In this document: in pieces, positions 57,726 to 64,000 of the stretch
How positions within the stretch are numbered: the stretch's first letter is position 1
How the letters are laid out: every line of letters begins with the position of its first letter
DNA from: Rhizobiaceae bacterium MnEN-MB40S
GTDB lineage: Bacteria; Pseudomonadota; Alphaproteobacteria; Rhizobiales; Rhizobiaceae
DNA: 64,000 nt
Assembly (NCBI GenBank): GCA_024343425.1
Contig: BRLC01000001.1
Location: 25,773 to 89,772 of the forward strand
Direction: 5' to 3'
The notes under the pieces: generated by a model
What the model was told of the DNA's origin: nothing
The model's input: the letters and a program-made list of their open reading frames with translations, nothing else
Database searches by the model: none
Program-made: the position numbers and the translations under genes

Positions 57726-57895
57726 TGCAGGCTGGCCGGCGGTTCTGGAGCGGCGGACCGGCCGCAGCCTGGCGCCGGCCAGACCCGGAAGGCAGCCGAC
57801 CATCAGAGACTGGGTAAACTGTTGCCCTAATAGTAGCTGGCGATCCAGATACTGCCGTTCGGTGACCCGGCTGGCGAATGGGCGATGCGCGACAA

Positions 57896-59221
57896 TCAAC
57901 GTTTGTTGATCAGATCCGAAGTGGCGATCGGGCGCAGAAAACGATCGATGGAGCGATCCGGCACGTTCACCGAATAGTAGGCGATGACAAGGTCCCGGTC
58001 AGGAGACACGTACAGGCCCTGTGTCATCAGGCCGCCTTTCCACATATCGCCGTCCGGCCAGACGATGTCCCACTGACGACTGTTGGACAGCATCGTGTCG
58101 TCATTGAAGGCGAACTGGAAAGCCGGCCCGTTGTAGCCACCAAGGAAAAACTCGGTGGAGCGGACGCCCGACTGAATTCTCTCCACCATTTCTTCGGATA
58201 CGATGCGCTCCACCGCAACCCTGTGCCAACTCGGCGTATAGAGCATTCCGAAACGCGCCAGATCGCGCAGGTTGCTGGAAAGCAGTCCGTGCGCCACCGC
58301 TATCCCGTCGGGCGTTAGATGCACCTGCAGCGGCGCTTCCGCTCCGATTTTCGACCAGACTCGTTCGTCAAAAATGTCTGCCCACTGTTTGCCTTCTACA
58401 GCCTCAGCAAGGAGCACGAGAAGTTGGGTGGACGCTGAGGCGTACTGAAAGGCCTCCCCGGGTTTGCGCGTCAATTCGGCATCCTTCAATACGTCTACCA
58501 GCGTCTCCACCTCACCATTGTGCGGCATTCCGAATTCGGCGAGGAACATGCGCAGGGCGATCGAATCCGGATCGGAGCGGGTCTCGGGATTTTCATCCGA
58601 ATTCAGGCCGGTCGTCATGTCGAGCACCTCGCGCACAGTCACGGTCCCGGTCGGCGTTCCCTCGAATGCGGGGACATAGGTGGAGAGAGTCGCCGTCTCG
58701 TCGATCTTCCCTTCGTCGACAAGAAGGTCAATCACAAGCGAGGCTGTCACCTTGGCGTTCGACATCCAGAGGTGATAATCCTCCCTGCGCATGCGCGGAT
58801 AGCGCTCGAAAAGCACGTCGCCGCGGTGCACCACGATGAAACCTTGCAGATAGCTTTCCGGAGTAGCGAGGAAATCGTCGAGAGTAAGGGTCCCGAAATT
58901 GATTGTTTCGGCTTCGATAGATCCGATTTCGGGCACGGGGCTATCGCCTAGCGGCAATACCGGTGGACGAACCGGCAAAATGGCCGTCGGCAGAAACTCG
59001 GATGCCCGAACGTTGAAATAGGCTGCGGCGTCGCCGCCGGCGAGCAGCGTCGCCATGTCGGCCTCTCGCGCGTTTTGCGCGACTACCCTGGGAAATCCGT
59101 TGACGAACTCTTCAAGGTGGGTGCGTGATTGCGCTGACGCTGTTTCGACGGCGCCGACGCCGATCATTCCGAGCAAAATCGCATAGTGGGCGCACTTCCT
59201 CCCGCGGTTTCCGAAAGCCAT
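57896..59221 (-). CDS. Serine hydrolase of the beta-lactamase (class C / esterase) fold
   Basis: This 441-residue protein has a signal peptide ending in VETASA, so it is periplasmic or secreted. The active-site SxxK is SNAK in WMSNAKVTASLV, and the second motif Tyr-x-Ser is in YASAST. An early stretch LQGFIVVHRGDVLFERYPRMRREDYH is typical of the 6-aminohexanoate-dimer-hydrolase/esterase branch, so a drug-resistance role is not implied. The end (SPDRDLVIAYYSVN) replaces the KTG strand. It is a single gene upstream of decayed sequence. Confidence 0.85.
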   Translation of the reverse strand: MAFGNRGRKCAHYAILLGMIGVGAVETASAQSRTHLEEFVNGFPRVVAQNAREADMATLLAGGDAAAYFNVRASEFLPTAILPVRPPVLPLGDSPVPEIGSIEAETINFGTLTLDDFLATPESYLQGFIVVHRGDVLFERYPRMRREDYHLWMSNAKVTASLVIDLLVDEGKIDETATLSTYVPAFEGTPTGTVTVREVLDMTTGLNSDENPETRSDPDSIALRMFLAEFGMPHNGEVETLVDVLKDAELTRKPGEAFQYASASTQLLVLLAEAVEGKQWADIFDERVWSKIGAEAPLQVHLTPDGIAVAHGLLSSNLRDLARFGMLYTPSWHRVAVERIVSEEMVERIQSGVRSTEFFLGGYNGPAFQFAFNDDTMLSNSRQWDIVWPDGDMWKGGLMTQGLYVSPDRDLVIAYYSVNVPDRSIDRFLRPIATSDLINKR

Positions 59222-59300
59222 TTTTGTTCCTCCAGCACCTTATGGTTTCAGTATAGGCGGCAATCACATTGCAGGTCTAGCCGGCCGCCGGCCGCTCCAA

Positions 59301-59720
59301 TCAGAAGTCCGAAGCGGCGGCCGGGCCCAATTGCCATTTGACGGCGTCGACGTCGCCGAGCACCCACAGTTCGCTGATTTGCTCCTGACGGACCGTGAAG
59401 AAGGCCGCGCCGGACCATTCGATCATCTTGCCGGTCGCGGGAGCGCCAAAGAGCTCCCCCTGATGAACGCCCCTGAAGAGCATCCGCGCCGCCGCCCGCC
59501 CGGGCGTCTCCACCAGATCCTCGATGATGCAGGTGAACCCTCCGAGCGCCGTGTGCACGGCGTCGAGATAGGTCACAAAGCCGTCGAGCCCACGCTTTTC
59601 CGGCCCAAGCGACCCGCGAAAACGGAAATCAGGCGCAAGTATCCGGCGCGCCGCGTCGACATCGCGCCGGTTCCACACGTCATCGTAGAAGCTTTCAACC
59701 AGGTCTCTCGGCGTCGTCAT
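59301..59720 (-). CDS. SnoaL-like (NTF2-fold) protein
   Basis: This is a 139-residue protein of the NTF2-like superfamily, SnoaL polyketide-cyclase/ester-cyclase type: VESFYDDVWNRRDVDAARRILAPDFRFRGSLG at the start, GLDGFVTYLDAVHTALGGFTCIIEDLV, and VHQGELFGAPATGKMIEWSGAAFF with conserved His and Trp. Members are often stress- or metabolite-linked, with no fixed substrate. The last 42 codons exist again as a relic at 57469-57594. Confidence 0.85.
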   Translation of the reverse strand: MTTPRDLVESFYDDVWNRRDVDAARRILAPDFRFRGSLGPEKRGLDGFVTYLDAVHTALGGFTCIIEDLVETPGRAAARMLFRGVHQGELFGAPATGKMIEWSGAAFFTVRQEQISELWVLGDVDAVKWQLGPAAASDF

Positions 59721-59778
59721 GATGGCGAGAGGCTACCAAGCACGTGGTTCGATCACAACAGGAGAGTGTGCCGAGAGG

Positions 59779-59874
59779 GGCAACCGCGAACATCCGGACC
59801 GGGACAAGCGCTACGACGAGTATCTGCGAAAACGGAATAACGCGGCCTGCGCGAATAATTCGCGTGGCTGCTGA
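59779..59874 (+). repeat. C-terminal coding module, copy A (degenerate)
   Basis: This plus-strand copy reads GNREHPDRDKRYDEYLRKR, then drifts (NNAACANNSRGC) before a stop. It shares the CATCCGGACCGGGACAAGCG core with copies C and D. It lies in the 348-bp gap between the SnoaL-like gene and the GNAT gene; apart from it I see nothing there except the 5' leader of the GNAT. Confidence 0.75.
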
Positions 59875-60068
59875 TCTCGTTGCCTTTCGGAGGTTTCGCC
59901 ACTAATGAGACGATCACGGAGGTCAGCAATGCGGACGTAACTGATTTTCGCTGCGTTGGATCGAGCGTCAGGTTCCGGTTCGATAGTCAAAAACGGTTAT
60001 CGGCCGGAGTTGTCATTCTTTTGTGGTGTCAGTTCGCCATAACGGGTCAACGTCGAACAGATTTCATC

Positions 60069-60581
60069 ATGCAAACGTATTCATTCACAACCGAACGGCT
60101 CTTGTTCCGGCGACCCATCCGATCAGACCTGCTCCCGTATACACAGTACTGCCTGAGCGACCGAACGCAGTATGTGGGCGGCCCGTTCAATGAGGTGCAG
60201 GCCTTTGAAAAACTGGCTTCGATGATTGGACATTGGGAGCTGCGAGGGTTTGGTCGTTTCGTGTTTGTGGAGCGCAAGACCGAAAGACCGTTGGGACATT
60301 TCGGCGCGTTACAACTCATCTCGGCTGAGCCTCCTGAAATCACCTGGACCATCTGGAACGAGAATGATGAAGGCAAAGGATTTGCAACGGAAGCCGGTAT
60401 TGCGTTCAAGAGCTATGCAACCCGGGAGCTTGGTTTCTCCAGTCTGATTGCGCTTGTGCATCGTGACAACTCTGCTTCGCGAGGTCTGGCTGAACGCTTG
60501 GGCGGTGAACTGGATGTTGGAGCAGTTCCGCCATCCCGGCTGCCGAATTTTGTTTCATATCGATTGTGCCTGAAGGCATGA
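60069..60581 (+). CDS. GNAT family acetyltransferase (RimJ/RimL type)
   Basis: This is a 170-residue acetyltransferase: FTTERLLFRRPIRSDLLPYTQYCLSD at the start, EITWTIWNENDEGKGFATEAGIAFKSYA as motif A (GKGFAT), and VHRDNSASRGLAERLGG near the end. The ATG at 60069 was chosen because the fold begins there, although no clear ribosome-binding site is present. Codons are less GC-biased than in the core regions. It lies between module copy A and the Thg1 operon, in the immunity-like region; acetyltransferases also occur there as antitoxins or modifiers, but nothing proves that. Confidence 0.82.
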   Translation: MQTYSFTTERLLFRRPIRSDLLPYTQYCLSDRTQYVGGPFNEVQAFEKLASMIGHWELRGFGRFVFVERKTERPLGHFGALQLISAEPPEITWTIWNENDEGKGFATEAGIAFKSYATRELGFSSLIALVHRDNSASRGLAERLGGELDVGAVPPSRLPNFVSYRLCLKA

Positions 60582-60645
60582 TCACCAGACAAAACGGATT
60601 TCCGATGACGCAATGCAAATGTCCGCTTTCAAGGGGGCGGCCCAA

Positions 60646-61410
60646 TCAGCTTTCTGGCGAGCAAACATCTACGACAAGATTTGAAATTAGCTGACCCTCT
60701 GGACCGGGAGCCAACCACTCCAAAACCTGTCGGGTAGTTGGCGCTTGCCTCTTCGTCCTTGGATCAAGTCCGACGCGAACATCGGATCTCCAACGCAAAA
60801 ATGAACCTGTCCGCATCCACTGTGGCTGCGCGGCGAAGTCGACGTCATACTCCGACAGCAGCTCCAGCTTCTGATCCTTTGAGAGACCGTACATGCGCAC
60901 GTCGACTTCGGCAGGCTCGAAACCGGCCGCACGCAGCGTCCAATAACAGAATGCAGTCAATCCATTGCGTTTTGCATCTTCGCCTCTCCACCTGAAATAG
61001 TCGACTACGTCGGCAGTCTGGGCAAGAGGGATTGCGCGGCAATCAAATGCAACAGGACGGCCTACCTCAAGCGAGAAAATCCCACTTGCCTCTCCCGCGA
61101 AGACCGAGTTCAGCTTCCTGGTTTTTCCACTGAAGGGAGTGTCTTCGTTTTTCAAAAGAAGAGAGATTTCATCGCTTTGCGTGTAGCACAGGGAAATCTT
61201 TGCGCCGCAAATCATCAAATGCTCACAGGTTTTTTGCATCGCGGCATGAAAACGTTCGTCAAATGGGCGCGCGAAATCAAGCGCTTCCTTCGTCAATTTG
61301 GTGAATCCCCTTCCGTCCAGGCGCAATACTACCCAATCACATTCCGGAACGGTTTCGTTGAGGCTCAACTCATGTTGACGCATCATTCTGTCAAAATCGT
61401 CAAACTTCAT
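60646..61410 (-). CDS. Thg1-like protein (3'-5' RNA polymerase family)
   Basis: This 254-residue protein belongs to the tRNA-His guanylyltransferase (Thg1) superfamily, which adds nucleotides in the 3'-5' direction. The metal ligands are Asp32 in RLDGRGFTKL and Asp80-Glu81 in YTQSDEISLLL. The FDERFHAAMQKTCEHLM helix and GLTAFCYWTLR, which replaces the eukaryotic HINNLYN motif, are as in bacterial Thg1-like proteins that repair 5'-truncated tRNAs. The ATG at 61410 overlaps the kinase gene by 11 bp, so the two are coupled. Codon use is AT-richer than in the core genes. Confidence 0.88.
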   Translation of the reverse strand: MKFDDFDRMMRQHELSLNETVPECDWVVLRLDGRGFTKLTKEALDFARPFDERFHAAMQKTCEHLMICGAKISLCYTQSDEISLLLKNEDTPFSGKTRKLNSVFAGEASGIFSLEVGRPVAFDCRAIPLAQTADVVDYFRWRGEDAKRNGLTAFCYWTLRAAGFEPAEVDVRMYGLSKDQKLELLSEYDVDFAAQPQWMRTGSFLRWRSDVRVGLDPRTKRQAPTTRQVLEWLAPGPEGQLISNLVVDVCSPES

Positions 61411-61843
61411 CTTCTGACCAGGCCAGGACGGCGCCTCCGCCGATATCGATATGAAAGATTTTGCTGAAGCCTTCGGCTCTTGTTGGCGCGACAAGCTTCT
61501 TTGCCGTGGCCTTCAAACCGGCCTCTGGAACACGCTTCTTGCCGGCGCGTTTGTTGTTTCGTTCTTCACAAGTTTCAAAGGGAACATCAAAATAATAGGC
61601 GACAGCGTCAAAGTGGTGCTCTTTTGCTGCTCGAAGATATGCAGCACGATCCGCCTCTGTCGGATTTGTGTTGTCGATAACAACCCTTTGGCCGGCCTTG
61701 AGACTGGCGTCCAAAATTGCATTTTCACGGCGGCGGGTTCGTAGCATATCGAGGTTTATCCTGAGATGGGTATCTGCAAAGTGATCCAGGTAGAAAGTAG
61801 ATTTTCCACTACCCTGCAGTCCCACGAATACAACGAGTTCCAT
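61400..61843 (-). CDS. Polynucleotide-kinase-like P-loop protein
   Basis: This 147-residue P-loop kinase is of the AAA_33 / T4 Pnkp kinase-domain type. Walker A is GLQGSGKS (8-15), then RINLDMLRTR (candidate substrate and metal Asp), VIDNTNPTEADRAAYL, VAYYFDVPFETCEERNNKRAGKKRVPE (lid Arg residues), and a closing GFSKIFHID strand. T4-type kinases phosphorylate 5'-OH RNA ends. It is the first gene of a two-gene operon with the Thg1-like gene, so it could prepare 5' ends for nucleotide addition; that role is inferred. No ligase or phosphatase gene is visible nearby. Confidence 0.8.
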   Translation of the reverse strand: MELVVFVGLQGSGKSTFYLDHFADTHLRINLDMLRTRRRENAILDASLKAGQRVVIDNTNPTEADRAAYLRAAKEHHFDAVAYYFDVPFETCEERNNKRAGKKRVPEAGLKATAKKLVAPTRAEGFSKIFHIDIGGGAVLAWSEDEV

Positions 61844-62024
61844 TTCTCACTTTCCACGTCGCGCAAGTAACAGCGCTTTCGTCAGGGCATATCGCGACAC
61901 AAAAACGAAGTCGACATGTTGCACCCTGGAAATTCAGCTACATTTCAAGTGAAAGCGAATCTTTGCTGCGCGTGCGTCTATATTTCATTCGGACGGACCT
62001 GCACGGCTGGCGGGGCCTCAACTG

Positions 62025-62090
62025 GACAAGCGTGCCTGCCGGCATTTGCGCAGGCAATACGGTGCGGCCTACGCGCATCAATTCGGGTGA
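62025..62090 (+). repeat. C-terminal coding module, copy B
   Basis: This copy reads DKRACRHLRRQYGAAYAHQFG and a TGA. It keeps exact codon spacing with copies C and D over 22 codons, but the first part has diverged. It lies in the gap between the kinase gene (start 61843) and DUF4279 (stop 62126), which otherwise contains no gene I support. Confidence 0.7.
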
Positions 62091-62125
62091 ATAGGCAATT
62101 CGCCTTTCGAGAAGTCAGAGGTCAT

Positions 62126-62533
62126 CTATTTCGGGCCATAAATATCAAGCTCCAGTCCGATTCCGCGTTCTCCCAGTTGTTTCATGCTTGTTGCAGATAA
62201 CCGGATGCCTTCATTCCATTCTTCCAGGAAGAGACCACAAAAGACACGCACTTCGCATTCGTTTGCGAGACCCGTCCAAACTTCCAAGTCCTGTGTCGTG
62301 CCTGAGAGAAGTTCAGCAATTTGAAGATCGAGATCACCCGAGGTTCGACGATCAACACTTATGCTCCAATGCCCTTTACGAGATATGACATCAGCGCCTG
62401 ACGGGGTCTGAAAGGTCTCGCCAGCAAGACGCGCAATATCGGGTCTCTTGCCAAGCAGCCGAGTGATTTGATCAGGTATCACCTCGTCTCCGACGACTTT
62501 CAGTGATGCTGCTGTTTTGAATATTCTGGCCAT
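62126..62533 (-). CDS. DUF4279 domain protein (immunity-type)
   Basis: This is a 135-residue protein: FKTAASLKVVGDEVIPDQITRLLGKRPDIARLAGE is the DUF4279 opening, followed by GHWSISVDRRTSGDLDLQIAELL and the strand-rich end ECEVRVFCGLFLEEWNEGI. DUF4279 proteins occur next to polymorphic toxins and are thought to act as immunity or sequestering proteins, but no toxin gene is visible beside it. The ATG at 62533 is in frame with a TTG at 62581; the ATG fits the family start. It lies between module copies B and C. Confidence 0.8.
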   Translation of the reverse strand: MARIFKTAASLKVVGDEVIPDQITRLLGKRPDIARLAGETFQTPSGADVISRKGHWSISVDRRTSGDLDLQIAELLSGTTQDLEVWTGLANECEVRVFCGLFLEEWNEGIRLSATSMKQLGERGIGLELDIYGPK

Positions 62534-62589
62534 TAAATGGACTTCTGACTGCTTTTGAACAGAGGCGCAATATCTCGGCAATCTTTCTG

Positions 62590-62712
62590 AGAAATCTGGA
62601 CAGCGACCCGCGGATAGACCCGCCTAACCGGGAGCATCCGGACCGGGACAAGCGCTATGATGAGGAATTGCGGCGGCGCTACGATGCGGCTTATGCGCAT
62701 CATTTTGGGTAG
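62590..62712 (+). repeat. C-terminal coding module, copy C (near complete)
   Basis: The frame reads RNLDSDPRIDPPNREHPDRD and then KRYDEELRRRYDAAYAHHFG with a TAG at 62710-62712. No start codon or upstream gene belongs to it; the frame runs back into the DUF4279 leader. Compared with copy D, most base differences are synonymous, so both derive from a gene kept by selection for its protein. Confidence 0.85.
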
Positions 62713-62769
62713 TGATCTTACAGAAAACGATGAGACTGTGGTCGCATGATTTGATAACGTGTGGCCACT

Positions 62770-63120
62770 ATGATTAGTCAATCCAAGCATAAATGCCCGT
62801 GTTGCGGGTTCCCGACTTTGAATGATCGAGGAGCCTTCGATATCTGTCTCGTATGCTGGTGGGAGGATGACGGCCAGGACGACGCCACCGCCGACGAAAT
62901 CCGGGGCGGTCCGAACAGCCATTATTCACTCACGGCAGCGCGGCGGAACTTCGCCGATCACAGCCATATGTACGATGCCGGGGAGGGCATTGACGCTGTT
63001 GAAAAGCCAACTGCTGGACGGTTGAAGCTATTATCGTATATAGAGGCTCTTTGCGCGGGTGAACCTCTGGATGAGCGGCATCTCGACAATTTATTGCGAG
63101 AAAGCCGAACGTGGTCATGA
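62770..63120 (+). CDS. CPCC family cysteine-rich protein
   Basis: This 116-residue protein begins with a zinc-binding-type motif CPCCGFPTL followed by a second Cys pair in FDICLVCWWEDDGQDD. This CPCC plus C..C arrangement and the NSHYSLTAARRNF stretch define the Cys_rich_CPCC family, frequent among immunity-type genes near polymorphic toxins. ATG 62770 is used; a GTG at 62761 is equally possible. It overlaps the next gene by 4 bp, so the pair is cotranslated. Confidence 0.8.
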   Translation: MISQSKHKCPCCGFPTLNDRGAFDICLVCWWEDDGQDDATADEIRGGPNSHYSLTAARRNFADHSHMYDAGEGIDAVEKPTAGRLKLLSYIEALCAGEPLDERHLDNLLRESRTWS

Positions 63121-63461
63121 AAAAGCTTGTTGTCTTTGACGATGAACCATTCGGCAGCGGGACGGTCTTTTGTGTGCCGGGCGGCGTAACAGACGCCGAT
63201 ATTCTTTGCCTTATGTTGGTAGATTTGACGGCGTTTTCCATTGGCATGGCCGTTGTAGAAGCAACCGGCTACAACGCCGGATTCGTGCGCCATGTGTTGC
63301 CTCCGGAAAGCCACTATCAAGACACAAAAAAGGTCAGCGCCAGATGGTTGCAGGAAAACTGGGTTGAGGTAATCTATGACGAATGCTCAGTTGAAGATGT
63401 CGTTGTAGTCCATCGGCTGGAGCCTCCTGATGTCATCGCTGTCAGTAAGGGGTCGATCTGA
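63117..63461 (+). CDS. Imm45-like immunity protein
   Basis: This is a 114-residue protein: VVFDDEPFGSGTVFCVPGGVTDADILCLMLVDLTAFSIGMAVV, then HVLPPESHYQDTKKVSARWLQENWVEVIYDECSVEDVVVVHRLEP. The 'G..F.VP........LML.D......L.V..GY.AG.....LP.ES......VS..WL..NW..WIY..C.VEDV' pattern recalls Imm45 of polymorphic-toxin systems; the match is from memory. The ATG overlaps the CPCC stop (ATGA). No toxin gene lies next to it, so it may be an orphan. Confidence 0.65.
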   Translation: MKKLVVFDDEPFGSGTVFCVPGGVTDADILCLMLVDLTAFSIGMAVVEATGYNAGFVRHVLPPESHYQDTKKVSARWLQENWVEVIYDECSVEDVVVVHRLEPPDVIAVSKGSI

Positions 63462-63583
63462 AGAAGCTCGACAGCGATCCGCGCATCGACCCGCGCAACC
63501 GCGAGCATCCGGACCGGGACAAGCGCTATGACGAGGATTTGCGGAGGCGCTACGATGCGGCCTATGCGCATCGTTTTGGGTAG
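63461..63583 (+). repeat. C-terminal coding module, copy D (near complete)
   Basis: The frame reads KKLDSDPRIDPRNREHPDRD and then KRYDEDLRRRYDAAYAHRFG with a TAG at 63581-63583. It shares one base with the stop of the Imm45-like gene but is in another frame, and an in-frame TAA lies just upstream (63446-63448). So it has no start of its own. The about 120 bp beyond it, up to 63705, hold nothing that I recognise. Confidence 0.85.
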
Positions 63584-63705
63584 CGGTTGAACACGCAGTT
63601 GATAATACAGTGTGTTTGGGCGCGCTAACCTTTAACGCCTTTGATATTCTGATTTGGAAGCTGCATGTCCTGTCACAAGGCGAACAAAAAGCACCGTCCC
63701 TGCGA

Positions 63706-63999
63706 TCAGAACTCAGCTCTCAGCCGAGCGTTGAAACCGTTGGCGATTGCGCCGTCTCCGAACTGACCCTCGTAGGAGGCGCCAACAGTGATGTTGTCAG
63801 AAGCCGCGAAGTCAACGCCGGCTTCAACGACGGCCGCATCTTCGGCAATCGGCGCGCCGATGACAGAGAATGGCGCGCTGCCGGAAACGGAAAAGGTTGA
63901 AGCAGGGTCGACATCACCAAACGCATGCCGCCAGCCCGCCAAACCGCGCAGTGTGGTGACATCCCCGACTTCGGCAGACAGACGCATGCCGATTGTCGT
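63706..63999 (-). CDS. Autotransporter outer-membrane beta-barrel domain, C-terminal part
   Basis: This is the 3' end of an autotransporter (type Va) gene; the rest lies beyond the window. The 97 visible residues show the typical barrel repeats: LRGLAGWRHAFGD, then FSVSGSAPFSVIGAPIAEDAAVVEAGVDFA, GASYEGQFGDGAIANGFNARL, and the C-terminal Phe needed for recognition by the BAM complex. The passenger is not visible, so adhesin, protease or toxin-delivery roles remain open. Confidence 0.88.
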   Translation of the reverse strand, partial: TTIGMRLSAEVGDVTTLRGLAGWRHAFGDVDPASTFSVSGSAPFSVIGAPIAEDAAVVEAGVDFAASDNITVGASYEGQFGDGAIANGFNARLRAEF

Positions 64000-64000
64000 G

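Noticed and set aside
61916..62200. 94-codon open frame in the gap before DUF4279
   Set aside because: It has no family motif and a biased Cys/Arg composition, and it crosses module copy B in another frame; no ribosome-binding site was seen.
59779..63583. The repeated module read as integron attC sites or a cassette array
   Set aside because: Copies C and D differ mostly at third codon positions and keep the reading frame, which fits a protein-coding origin. No GTTRRRY core sites, long palindrome or integrase gene was seen.

Overview
The window is about 64 kb of GC-rich chromosome from an alphaproteobacterium, most likely order Hyphomicrobiales (Rhizobiales). The signs are an FtsZ with the alphaproteobacterial C-terminal peptide, a circularly permuted two-piece tmRNA gene whose tag reads ANDNYAEARLAA, an alpha-type SspB with DUF4169 and ribbon-helix-helix neighbours, a DUF1127 protein, and the gene order murC-murB / ddl-ftsQ-ftsA-ftsZ-lpxC-bamD-recN-ligA. 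I cannot name the genus.

1-17.2 kb is the division and cell-wall cluster. The 3' end of murC overlaps murB. A block of mostly reverse-strand accessory genes follows: a hydrolase, a GNAT, a CYTH protein, an ECF sigma factor with two small membrane proteins, a ParB-like protein and an AraC relic. The cluster then resumes with overlapping ddl-ftsQ-ftsA, then ftsZ, lpxC, bamD, recN and ligA. Clear hairpins follow ftsZ and lpxC.

17.3-32.2 kb is housekeeping and transport: an AzlCD exporter, aminopeptidase P, PrmA, a CPA antiporter with a cytoplasmic regulatory domain, Sco1, gamma-glutamyltransferase, a Tat-exported cyclic-nucleotide phosphodiesterase/nucleotidase and a UvrD/PcrA helicase. A TumE-TumA toxin-antitoxin pair with its own promoter sits between ggt and cpdB.

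32.3-47.6 kb holds an AEC transporter; an Acg-like nitroreductase plus MarR operon under a tandem-repeat operator; a kinase-fold protein; a YcaQ-type winged-helix glycosylase; a CLC channel; a thioesterase; a GlcD-type oxidase; a 1263-residue AsmA protein with an apparent CTG start; the RHH-DUF4169-SspB group; and an AGCS symporter.

47.7-56 kb holds the permuted ssrA gene (reverse strand), thyA-folA, hflK-hflC-DUF2065-degP (membrane and envelope protein quality control), serB and miaA.

56-64 kb is an accessory region of smaller, less GC-rich and partly decayed genes. It contains a truncated duplicate of a SnoaL-like gene next to a RAYT transposase relic, a serine beta-lactamase-fold protein, a GNAT, a polynucleotide-kinase-like plus Thg1-like two-gene operon (candidate RNA repair), immunity-type proteins (DUF4279, CPCC, Imm45-like), and four plus-strand copies of one C-terminal coding module between them. 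The window ends in the C-terminal barrel of an autotransporter. This last region is the most promising place for undescribed biology.
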